Part shown: positions 1 to 5,928 of the stretch, in pieces
How positions within the stretch are numbered: the first letter of the stretch is position 1
Layout of the letters: every line of letters begins with the position of its first letter
NCBI GenBank assembly: GCA_021800315.1
Contig: JAJYZD010000218.1
Location: 1 to 6,314 of the forward strand
DNA from: Bacillota bacterium
GTDB taxonomy: Bacteria > Bacillota > Desulfotomaculia > Desulfotomaculales > JAJYZD01
DNA: 6,314 bases
Direction: 5' to 3'
Made by a program: the position numbers and the translations under genes
The notes under the pieces: model-generated
The model's database searches: none
What the model was told of the DNA's origin: nothing
The model's input: only the letters and a program-made list of their open reading frames with translations

Positions 1-324
1 CCCAGCGGCATGACCTTCTCCACCCTGGCCGGCACCATCGGCGGCGGGGCCCAGATGCCCGGCTTCATGGGCATCGGCAAGGCCTACATCAGTTCGCCCA
101 AGTTCGTTCCGGCCGACGGCGGCCTGCCGCGGGTGGTCTGGATGCCCAAGGCCCTAAAGGATCAGTTGCGCCCGCAATTGGAGGAGGCCTGCGCTTACTG
201 GGGGCTGGACAAGGACTTCATCGACAGGATCGCCGACGAGACGGTGGGTACATCGGCCGAGGAGATCCTGCCGTTCCTTACGGAAAAGGGACACCCGGCC
301 CTGACCATGGACCCGCTCATCTAA
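1..324 (+). CDS. acsB: Acetyl-CoA synthase (CODH/ACS alpha subunit), C-terminal fragment
   Basis: The reading frame is open from base 1 and ends at TAA 322-324, giving the last 107 residues of a protein whose start lies left of the window (the family is roughly 730 residues). Acetyl-CoA synthase joins a methyl group from CFeSP, CO from CODH and CoA into acetyl-CoA at its nickel-iron A-cluster. The stretch MTFSTLAGTIGGGAQMPGFM and the ending HPALTMDPLI are characteristic of the C-terminal domain that holds the A-cluster. The cluster cysteines themselves lie upstream and cannot be checked here. The remaining part has no internal stop or frameshift. The gene is first in this segment of the operon, 89 bases ahead of acsC, the gene for its methyl donor. 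Identity is very secure. Only the truncation by the window edge limits what can be said. Confidence 0.96.
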   Translation, partial: PSGMTFSTLAGTIGGGAQMPGFMGIGKAYISSPKFVPADGGLPRVVWMPKALKDQLRPQLEEACAYWGLDKDFIDRIADETVGTSAEEILPFLTEKGHPALTMDPLI

Positions 325-330
325 CGGTTT

Positions 331-381
331 CAACCCAGGCGAAGTGGTGACGATAATGCCGTCACCACTTCGTCCGGGTTG
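331..381 (+). other. Long intergenic hairpin between acsB and acsC
   Basis: Bases 331-352 pair with 360-381, giving a 22-position stem with one A-C mismatch (337/375) and one G-U pair (339/373), closed by a 7-base loop. The innermost 12 pairs (341-352 with 360-371) are perfect. It starts seven bases after the acsB stop codon. No run of T follows the right arm, so it does not look like a standard intrinsic terminator. It more likely acts as a 3' stabiliser or processing site that separates acsB message levels from those of downstream genes. That role is an inference. Confidence 0.8.
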
Positions 382-413
382 CCGTCATCAAGAAGGGGAA
401 AGGGGAAGAAATA

Positions 414-1748
414 ATGGGTTTAACGGGTTTGGAGATTTTCAAGCAACTTCCCAAGACCAACTGCAAGGAATGCGGTCAGCCTACCTGCCTCGCCTTCGCG
501 ATGCAACTGGCGGCCGGCAAGGCTTCGCTGGACACCTGTCCGCACGTGAGCGACGCGGCCAAGGAAAACCTCGGCGCCGCCTCGGCGCCCCCGGTGGCCC
601 TGGTTAGGATCGGCACCGGCGAGCGGGCGATCGAACTGGGCAACGAGACCGTTCTTTTCCGTCATGACAAGCGCTTCGAACATCCCTGCGCCATCACCAT
701 CCAGGTTGACGACACCCTCGCTGCCGACGCCGTCGAGGCCAGGGTGCGGGCGGCCAACGAGCTTATTTTCGACCGGGTGGGCCAGATGCACGGCGTCAAC
801 ATGATCTGCGTGTGCAACGCCTCCGGTGACGCCGCCAAGTTCGCCGCCGCCGTCAAGGTTGCGGCCGCCGGTTCGATCTACCCGCTCATGCTGAACACCG
901 AAGACGTGGCGGCCATGGAAGCGGCCCTGGTGTCGGTCGGCGCCAAGCGGCCCCTGATCTACCCGGCGACCAACGCCAACTGCGAGGGCATGGTGGCACT
1001 GGCCAGGAAATACGACACGGCGCTGGGCGTAAAGGGCGAGAACCTGAACGACCTGGCCGCCCTGGTGGAAAAGATCACCGGCATGGGCCACAAGCAACTG
1101 GTGCTCGACTCCGGCGCGCGCGACCTGGGTACGGTCCTGGCCGACCAGACCCAGATGCGGCGCCAGGCCCTGAAGCGCTTCCGTCCGTTCGGCTATCCCA
1201 CCGTCGGCTTCGTCACCAACCCGGATCCGGTGCAGGCCGTGGCCGACGCCTCGGTCATGATCGCCAAGTACGCCGCGGTGGTGGTCATCAATACGGTGGA
1301 CCCGGCCGACGTCCTGCCGCTTCTGACCCTGCGGTTGAATATTTACACGGATCCGCAAAAGCCCATCGCGGTGGAATCGAAGATTTATGAAATACTAAAC
1401 CCGGGGGCGGATGCCCCGGTCTACGTCACCACCAACTTCTCCCTGACCTACTTCTGCGTGGCGGGCGACATCGAGAGTTCCCGCACGCCGGGGTACATCC
1501 TGCCGGTCGACACCGACGGCATCTCCGTCCTCACCGGCTGGGCGGCGGGCAAGTTCACCCCCGAGGCCATCAAGAAGATGCTGGAGGAAAGCGGCATAAC
1601 CGACAAGGTATCGCACCGTAAGTGCATTATTCCGGGCGGCGTGGCGGTGCTGTCCGGCAAACTGAACGAGATCTCCGGCTGGGAGGTCATGGTGGGGCCC
1701 CGGGAATCCTCGGGCATCCCGTCCTTTATCAAGCAGCGTTGGGCGTAA
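414..1748 (+). CDS. acsC: Corrinoid iron-sulfur protein (CFeSP), large (gamma) subunit
   Basis: This 444-residue cytoplasmic protein is the large subunit of CFeSP, which accepts the methyl group of methyl-tetrahydrofolate on its cobalamin and delivers it to acetyl-CoA synthase. Length matches the family (about 440-450). The N-terminal [4Fe-4S] domain is visible: Cys17, Cys20, Cys25 and Cys42 in a CX2CX4CX16C pattern (NCKECGQPTCLAF). The middle of the protein, about residues 60-320, is the expected TIM-barrel domain. The C-terminal part, with TTNFSLTYF at 339-347 and VDTDGISVLTGWAAGKF, corresponds to the domain that holds the corrinoid in the base-off state. The ATG start is supported by AGGGGA at 401-406, seven bases upstream, and it places the cluster at the usual distance from the N-terminus. 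acsB precedes it and the gene for its activator RACo follows. Its partner gene acsD lies three genes downstream instead of adjacent. No defects seen. Confidence 0.97.
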   Translation: MGLTGLEIFKQLPKTNCKECGQPTCLAFAMQLAAGKASLDTCPHVSDAAKENLGAASAPPVALVRIGTGERAIELGNETVLFRHDKRFEHPCAITIQVDDTLAADAVEARVRAANELIFDRVGQMHGVNMICVCNASGDAAKFAAAVKVAAAGSIYPLMLNTEDVAAMEAALVSVGAKRPLIYPATNANCEGMVALARKYDTALGVKGENLNDLAALVEKITGMGHKQLVLDSGARDLGTVLADQTQMRRQALKRFRPFGYPTVGFVTNPDPVQAVADASVMIAKYAAVVVINTVDPADVLPLLTLRLNIYTDPQKPIAVESKIYEILNPGADAPVYVTTNFSLTYFCVAGDIESSRTPGYILPVDTDGISVLTGWAAGKFTPEAIKKMLEESGITDKVSHRKCIIPGGVAVLSGKLNEISGWEVMVGPRESSGIPSFIKQRWA

Positions 1749-1761
1749 ACACCAGGCCAGG

Positions 1762-1816
1762 CCCCGGCTTCCGGGGTACGCCCCCGCGGGGTGGGTCGGG
1801 GTAAGTGAAGTGATGG
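1762..1816 (+). repeat. G+C-rich hairpin repeat, unit 1 of 2 (acsC-RACo gap)
   Basis: This unit begins with a 6-base-pair hairpin, ccccgg (1762-1767) with ccgggg (1771-1776) around a 3-base loop. It continues with the palindrome ccccgcgggg (1782-1791) and ends with a shared tail reading tcgggg...gaa..gatgg. It aligns along nearly its whole length with 1836-1888, allowing small gaps. The copies look like diverged products of a duplication. Together they fill most of the 191-base gap between acsC and the RACo gene. No open reading frame of note is present. Function is unknown. Confidence 0.65.
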
Positions 1817-1835
1817 TTCCACTGCTGCCCGGGTT

Positions 1836-1888
1836 CCCCGTGTTCCGGGGGCCCACCCGCGGGTGGGCCGGGGTCAAAGAACCGATGG
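1836..1888 (+). repeat. G+C-rich hairpin repeat, unit 2 of 2, with 18-base perfect palindrome
   Basis: This is the second copy of the unit at 1762-1816. It starts with the small hairpin ccccg (1836-1840) / cgggg (1846-1850), shares ttccgggg and the tail tgggccgggg...gaa..gatgg, and contains an exact 18-base palindrome, gcccacccgcgggtgggc, at 1851-1868. The palindrome could form a cruciform or hairpin, or bind a dimeric protein. It is not followed by a T run. It lies about 70 bases upstream of the RACo start codon, so it could act on expression of RACo and genes beyond it, although nothing in the sequence proves this. Confidence 0.65.
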
Positions 1889-1939
1889 CGAAGGTTACGG
1901 GTAGCAGGCAGCAGGGTACCAAGGTGAAGAGGTTGTAAC

Positions 1940-3814
1940 ATGTCCGAACACGCAGTGCGGTTCGTACCAGACGAAGTCACGGTGACGGTGACCGGCGGCG
2001 AGAGCCTGCTTACGGCCGGGACCAAAGCCGGCATCCCGGTCCGGGGCTCCTGCGGGGGCAAGGGTACCTGCGGCAAGTGCCGGATGCGGGTGCGGGAAGG
2101 TCGGGTGGCGGCCGCGGGTTATGGTAAGCTTTCCGCGGAAGAGATAGCGGCGGGCTGGGTGCTCTCCTGCCAAAGCGTCCCCGAAAGCGACGTGGTGGTG
2201 GAGGTGCCGGCGGCCAGCCGGCTGGCCGCCCACAGGGTGGAACAGGCCGAAGGGACGGTCGAGGACGCCGATCCCTGCCGGCACGAGACCTGTGAACCGC
2301 TGTTGCGCCGGGTGGCGGTGGAGCTTGTTCCGCCTACCCTGGACGACGCGCGTGACGATGCCGCCCGGCTCACCGCGGCCGTTCTCCAGGCCGCCGGACT
2401 TGCCGTGGCGGACATCGATCCGGACGTCCTGCCCACCCTCCCGCGTATATTGCGGGAGCGGAACTGGCGGGTGAGCGTTCTCCTGGCGGAGGGAAGCCGC
2501 GGAACGACCATCGCGGCGGTCGGGGAGGATCAACCGCTCTACGGGCTGGCCGTGGACATCGGCACCACCACGGTGGTGGTCCACTTGGTCGACCTGGATA
2601 ATATGACCACCCTGGGCACCCGGGGAACGTACAACCGCCAGGCGGTCTACGGCGACGACGTCATCTCGCGTATCATCCACGCCGTGGACGACGAAGGGGG
2701 ACTTTCCCGGCTTCAGGAAGCGGTGTTGGAAACCATCAACGGCCTGACGGCCGGGTTGTTGCGGGACAGGGGCATAGCCGCCGGGGACGTGCGGGTGGCG
2801 GTGTGCGCCGGCAATACGACCATGACCCACCTCTTCCTGGGGGTGGACCCCGCCTATATCCGGCTCGAACCCTACACGCCGGCGGTCAACGAGCCGCCCC
2901 CGGTCCGGGCCGGCCGCCTGGGCCTGGCGATCAATCCCCGCGCCTGGGTGTACTGCCTGCCCGGGATCGCCAGCTACGTGGGCGGGGATATCACGGCCGG
3001 CGTCCTTTATACCGGGATGGCGCGGCAGGACCAGTTGACCCTGTTCGTGGACATCGGTACCAACGGGGAAATGGTCCTGGGCAACTCGGAGTGGCTGGTG
3101 GCCTGCTCCTGTTCGGCCGGGCCGGCCTTCGAGGGCAGCGGGATCAAGTTCGGGATGCGTGCCATGGACGGCGCCATCGAACGGGTGACTGTTTCCCCCG
3201 GCGGGGTGGAAGTGACCACGGTCGGCGACGTACCACCGGTGGGTATCTGCGGCTCGGGTCTCATCGACCTCCTGGGTTCGCTGCGGCGGGCCGGGGTGAT
3301 CGACCGCGGCGGGCAGTTTACGGCCCAGGCCGATCCGGCGCGCGTGCGCGACGGAGAGGACGGCCGGGAGTTCGTCCTGGTGGGGCGGGAGAGAACCGGG
3401 CGCGGTGAAGACATCACCATCAGCGAGGCCGAGATCAAGAACCTGATCCGGTCCAAAGGGGCGGTCTTCGCCGGTATCCGCACCATGCTGGACATGGTGG
3501 GCCTTGATATTCACGCCATCGACCGCATCATCATCGCGGGCGGCTTCGGGCGCTACATCAATATCGGGGAAGCCATCGCGGTAGGGCTGCTTCCGGATCT
3601 GCCGCTTTCGAAATACAGCTACGTCGGCAACAGCTCGGTGAAGGGCGCGCGCCTGACGCTCATGTCCCGCAAGATGCGGGATGAGGCGCGGGAATTGGCC
3701 GGCCGGATGACCTACCTGGAGCTTTCCGTGGGCAACCGGTTTTTCGACGAATTCGTCTCGGCCCTGTTTCTGCCGCACACCGACATGACCCTGTTCCCGT
3801 CGGTGCGGGATTAG
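1940..3814 (+). CDS. acsV: RACo: ATP-dependent reductive activator of the corrinoid iron-sulfur protein
   Basis: This 624-residue cytoplasmic protein returns CFeSP from inactive Co(II) to active Co(I), driving the uphill electron transfer with ATP. Length fits the family (about 630). The N-terminal ferredoxin-like domain carries Cys38, Cys44, Cys47 and Cys77 (CX5CX2CX29C; SCGGKGTCGKC), ligands for a [2Fe-2S] cluster. A linker and middle region cover roughly residues 95-200. The C-terminal part is an ASKHA-type ATPase (DUF4445 family). Its first phosphate motif is VDIGTTT at about 205-211, the second phosphate motif VDIGTNGE at about 370-377, ICGSG at 436-440, and the adenosine motif AGGFG at 533-537. 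All motifs are intact. The ATG start has AGAGG about eight bases upstream and places the ferredoxin domain normally. It sits between acsC and cooC, matching its role as a CFeSP accessory protein. The symbols orf7 and acsV are both used for this family. Confidence 0.94.
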   Translation: MSEHAVRFVPDEVTVTVTGGESLLTAGTKAGIPVRGSCGGKGTCGKCRMRVREGRVAAAGYGKLSAEEIAAGWVLSCQSVPESDVVVEVPAASRLAAHRVEQAEGTVEDADPCRHETCEPLLRRVAVELVPPTLDDARDDAARLTAAVLQAAGLAVADIDPDVLPTLPRILRERNWRVSVLLAEGSRGTTIAAVGEDQPLYGLAVDIGTTTVVVHLVDLDNMTTLGTRGTYNRQAVYGDDVISRIIHAVDDEGGLSRLQEAVLETINGLTAGLLRDRGIAAGDVRVAVCAGNTTMTHLFLGVDPAYIRLEPYTPAVNEPPPVRAGRLGLAINPRAWVYCLPGIASYVGGDITAGVLYTGMARQDQLTLFVDIGTNGEMVLGNSEWLVACSCSAGPAFEGSGIKFGMRAMDGAIERVTVSPGGVEVTTVGDVPPVGICGSGLIDLLGSLRRAGVIDRGGQFTAQADPARVRDGEDGREFVLVGRERTGRGEDITISEAEIKNLIRSKGAVFAGIRTMLDMVGLDIHAIDRIIIAGGFGRYINIGEAIAVGLLPDLPLSKYSYVGNSSVKGARLTLMSRKMRDEARELAGRMTYLELSVGNRFFDEFVSALFLPHTDMTLFPSVRD

Positions 3815-3863
3815 AGCACCACCTGCCGCAGCGGAGCGCCGGCTATCAACTGGAATTGGCGTA

Positions 3864-3886
3864 AAGCCGGAGGAGCAAGCCCCCGG
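3864..3886 (+). repeat. 23-base intergenic motif, copy 1 (RACo-cooC gap)
   Basis: The motif reads aagccg, five variable bases, then gcaagcccccgg. A second copy lies at 4740-4762 in the next intergenic gap, with 20 of 23 positions identical. Copies in two consecutive gaps of one operon, with different sequence outside the motif, suggest a small dispersed repeat. The gcaagcccccgg core resembles the foot of terminal hairpins in IS200/IS605-type elements, but no transposase is present. Confidence 0.55.
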
Positions 3887-3895
3887 TCCCCGGGT

Positions 3896-3924
3896 GGGTC
3901 TTTTCAAACGGGGGTAATAGACCC
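3896..3924 (+). other. Stem-loop just upstream of the cooC ribosome binding site
   Basis: gggtct at 3896-3901 pairs exactly with agaccc at 3919-3924 around a 17-base loop, ending five bases before the GGAGG of cooC. An alternative stem, cccccg (3880-3885) with cggggg (3909-3914), would exclude this one because the arms interleave. Two mutually exclusive stems next to a ribosome binding site could tune cooC translation, but the stems are short and this is only a possibility. Confidence 0.4.
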
Positions 3925-3928
3925 GATT

Positions 3929-3933
3929 GGAGG
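3929..3933 (+). promoter_or_regulatory. Ribosome binding site for cooC (fixes the TTG start)
   Basis: GGAGG lies seven bases upstream of TTG at 3941. The first in-frame ATG (3959) falls inside the first beta strand and would remove residues just before the P-loop, so the TTG is preferred. Confidence 0.8.
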
Positions 3934-3940
3934 CATAACC

Positions 3941-4693
3941 TTGACAACAGCCATCGCCATGGCGGGCAAGGGAGGCACCGGGAAGACCACTTTCGCGTCC
4001 CTGGCCATCCGGGAACTGGTGAAAAAAGGGACCGTACTGGCCGTGGACGCCGACCCCAACACCAACCTCAACGAGGCTTTGGGCGTGAAGGTGGACTCGA
4101 CCATGGCCGACGCCATATCGCGGATCAAGAACGACCTGGCGCCGGCCCCGTCGGGCATGACCAAGGACCAGTACATGGAGATGCAGATCTTCGATTCGCT
4201 CATCGAGGGGGAGGACTTCGACCTCCTGGTGATGGGCGGTCCGGAGGGGGCGGGCTGTTACTGCTACGCCAACAGCATCCTCCGCATGTTCATGGAGAAG
4301 CTCTACAACAATTACCGCTTCCTGGTGGCGGATAACGAGGCCGGCCTGGAGCACCTCTCTCGCCGGACGACCCAGAACGTGGACCACCTGTTCGTGGTCA
4401 GTGACTCATCCGCCCGCGGGGTGCGGTCGGCGACCAGGGTACGGGAACTGACCGAGGCCATCTCCTTGTCCGTAAAACACCTCTACCTGGTGATATCCCG
4501 GGCCGTCCCGGGAGCGGAAGAGGCCTTGGCCGGAGAGGTAGCCCGGACCGGCCTGCGGCTCATCGGCACCATACCCGACGATCCCCTGGTAACGGAGTAC
4601 GACTTGAAGGGTATACCCCTGGTCGAACTGCCGGATGATTCCCCGGCGGTGCGGGCGGTAAGGGCGATATTGGAAAAGGCGGGCGTTTTATAA
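3941..4693 (+). CDS. cooC: CooC/AcsF-type nickel-insertion ATPase for CODH/ACS
   Basis: This 250-residue cytoplasmic ATPase of the SIMIBI (MinD/NifH-like) class matures carbon monoxide dehydrogenase or acetyl-CoA synthase by helping insert nickel. The deviant Walker A motif GKGGTGKTT lies at residues 9-17, with signature Lys10 and catalytic-type Lys15. VDADPNTN at 35-42 is the family's aspartate-containing switch region. GGPEGAGCYCYAN contains the Cys106-X-Cys108 pair that binds metal at the dimer interface in CooC. ADNEAGLEHLSRR near residues 130-142 is another family signature. Length is normal for CooC. Translation starts at TTG, supported by a well-placed GGAGG. The gene is flanked by RACo and acsD, so this copy probably serves the ACS/CODH of the same operon. 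Whether its main client is AcsA or AcsB cannot be told from sequence; the name AcsF is used for the ACS-directed version. Confidence 0.93.
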   Translation: MTTAIAMAGKGGTGKTTFASLAIRELVKKGTVLAVDADPNTNLNEALGVKVDSTMADAISRIKNDLAPAPSGMTKDQYMEMQIFDSLIEGEDFDLLVMGGPEGAGCYCYANSILRMFMEKLYNNYRFLVADNEAGLEHLSRRTTQNVDHLFVVSDSSARGVRSATRVRELTEAISLSVKHLYLVISRAVPGAEEALAGEVARTGLRLIGTIPDDPLVTEYDLKGIPLVELPDDSPAVRAVRAILEKAGVL

Positions 4694-4706
4694 CCTTTCT
4701 GCAGGG

Positions 4707-4795
4707 CGCCTGGATTGGGAGTAGCGGAAAGACAGGCTTAAGCCGAAGCGGCAAGCCCCCGGCTTTAGCCAGGCGTAATTGAAGATTCTTCCGCT
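4707..4795 (+). other. Interleaved inverted repeats in the cooC-acsD gap
   Basis: The 207-base gap between cooC and acsD has no gene. cgcctgg (4707-4713) is complementary to ccaggcg (4769-4775), and agcggaa (4723-4729) is complementary to ttccgct (4789-4795). The arms cross, so they would form either a pseudoknot or two alternative folds. Inside lies the palindrome ggcttaagcc (4735-4744). No T run follows, and no convincing promoter pair was seen. Confidence 0.45.
4740..4762 (+). repeat. 23-base intergenic motif, copy 2 (cooC-acsD gap)
   Basis: This is the second copy of the motif at 3864-3886: aagccg, five variable bases, then gcaagcccccgg. Here it continues as ctttagcc, so the local sequence agcccccggctttagcc looks like half of the terminal hairpin common in IS200/IS605-type elements. 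The expected closing ggggg arm is missing. Confidence 0.55.
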
Positions 4796-4804
4796 TTCCG
4801 TTTT

Positions 4805-4822
4805 CCCCGGCTTCAGTCGGGG
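4805..4822 (+). other. Hairpin resembling an IS200/IS605 terminal hairpin
   Basis: ccccg (4805-4809) pairs with cgggg (4818-4822) around an eight-base loop containing cttcag, followed by ggaggc. The overall pattern, ccccggcttcagtcgggg then ggagg, resembles the terminal hairpins of IS200/IS605-type elements (ccccggctttagccgggg type). No transposase or TnpB remnant accompanies it, so at most it is a relic or a short non-autonomous element. It lies about 80 bases before the acsD start. Confidence 0.4.
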
Positions 4823-4900
4823 GGAGGCCGGGGCTGCAAGCGGACCCGGCGATCGCAAACCAACCCTCGGTTTTTCGGACTAGAAAGGAGTAGCGAGAAC

Positions 4901-5851
4901 ATGGCGGTAACCATTGCGAAGGAAAGATGGACCAGCAAGGTGGCCGAAGTCGTCATCGGCGCGGAACCGAGCACGGTCAAGCTGGGCGGCGAGACCACCC
5001 TGCCGTTTTTACAATTTGAAGGCGACATACCCAACCGGCCCAAGGTGGCGCTGGAAGTGTTCGACCAGGCGCCGGAGGACTGGACGGATGTCTTGACGAC
5101 CCCCTATGCCGACGTCCTGAGCGATCCCGTGGCCTGGGCGAAGAAGAACGTGGCCCTGGGGGCGGACCTGGTCGCCTTGCGCCTGGTCAGCGCCCACCCC
5201 GACACCGGCGACGCCTCCCCGGCCGCCGTGGCCGAGACCTGCCGGAAAGTCGGAGCGGCGGTTGACGCGCCCCTGGTCATCATCGGCTGCGGCGTGGAGG
5301 AGAAGGACGCTGAAATCCTGCAGGCGGCGGCGGAAGCCCTGGCCGGCAAGAACTGCCTGATCGGCTCGGCCACCACCAACAACTACAAGACCATCACCGC
5401 GGCCGCCATGGTGCACGGACACAACGTCATCGCCTCCAGTCCCCTGGACATCAACCTGGCCAAGCAGCTCAACATCCTGATCACCGAGATGAACCTGGCG
5501 GCCAGCCGCATCGTCATCGATCCCCTGATCGGCGCCCTGGGCTACGGCATCGAGTATGCGTACTCCATCATGGAGCGGGCCCGCATGGGAGCGCTCATGG
5601 GCGACAAGATGCTGGCCATGCCGGTGGTGTGCTTCGTCGGCCAGGAGGCCTGGAAGTCGAAGGAGGCCAAGAGCCCCACGTCCGAGTCGCCCCAGTGGGG
5701 CGACCAGGCCAAGCGGGCCGTCCTGTGGGAAGTGATCACCTCCGTGGCCCTGGCCCAGGCCGGCGGCGATCTGTTCGTCATGCGTCATCCCGAATCCCTC
5801 AAGCAGTTCAACGCCCACCTGGACGTCATGATGAAGGCGGTTACCTATTAG
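4901..5851 (+). CDS. acsD: Corrinoid iron-sulfur protein (CFeSP), small (delta) subunit
   Basis: This 316-residue cytoplasmic protein pairs with AcsC to form CFeSP. It is a TIM-barrel subunit without its own iron-sulfur cluster and helps cover the corrinoid bound mainly by AcsC. Length fits the family (about 310-325). Typical segments are the N-terminal VVIGAEPSTVKLGGETTLPF (residues 17-36), EVFDQAP, the barrel strand ADLVALRLVSAHPD, PLVIIGCGVEEKDAEIL, and DPLIGALGYGIEYAYSIMER. No cysteine-rich cluster motif is present, as expected. The ATG start is supported by AAAGGAG at 4884-4890, ten bases upstream. The 207-base gap before it is long for an operon and filled with inverted repeats. The gene ends at TAG 5849-5851, after which coding stops and a structured region begins. 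acsE would be a typical next gene but is not seen. Confidence 0.97.
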   Translation: MAVTIAKERWTSKVAEVVIGAEPSTVKLGGETTLPFLQFEGDIPNRPKVALEVFDQAPEDWTDVLTTPYADVLSDPVAWAKKNVALGADLVALRLVSAHPDTGDASPAAVAETCRKVGAAVDAPLVIIGCGVEEKDAEILQAAAEALAGKNCLIGSATTNNYKTITAAAMVHGHNVIASSPLDINLAKQLNILITEMNLAASRIVIDPLIGALGYGIEYAYSIMERARMGALMGDKMLAMPVVCFVGQEAWKSKEAKSPTSESPQWGDQAKRAVLWEVITSVALAQAGGDLFVMRHPESLKQFNAHLDVMMKAVTY

Positions 5852-5862
5852 GTTGCGGACCC

Positions 5863-5889
5863 CGCTTACCCCCGGGTCGGGGGTAAGCG
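5863..5889 (+). terminator. Strong hairpin downstream of acsD (possible terminator or 3' stabiliser)
   Basis: cgcttaccccc (5863-5873) pairs perfectly over 11 bases with gggggtaagcg (5879-5889) around a 5-base loop, starting 12 bases after the acsD stop. The stem is strong, but no T run follows, so a classical intrinsic terminator is not supported. It may protect the message end, or terminate transcription without a U-tract. Confidence 0.5.
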
Positions 5890-5896
5890 CCGGCTC

Positions 5897-5911
5897 CCCG
5901 GCAAAACCGGG
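5897..5911 (+). other. Second short hairpin downstream of acsD
   Basis: cccgg (5897-5901) pairs with ccggg (5907-5911) around caaaa. It sits inside a wider pairing of two gccggc copies (5889-5894 and 5920-5925). An alternative small stem is ggcg (5910-5913) with cgcc (5919-5922). It lies between the acsD 3' hairpin and the structured RNA region. Confidence 0.4.
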
Positions 5912-5928
5912 CGGACTTCGCCGGCACA

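Noticed and set aside
420..1358. A 312-codon minus-strand frame opposite acsC
   Set aside because: It is a shadow of acsC, whose identity is certain; the composition is His/Gly/Arg-rich and no domain is seen.
3941..3946. TTGACA as a -35 promoter element
   Set aside because: It coincides with the start codon of cooC behind a good ribosome binding site, and no matching -10 element lies at a suitable distance.
1895..4387. An 830-codon open frame on the minus strand
   Set aside because: It lies antisense to RACo and cooC, is a typical by-product of high G+C codon bias, and its product is rich in His, Gly, Arg and Pro with no recognisable domain.
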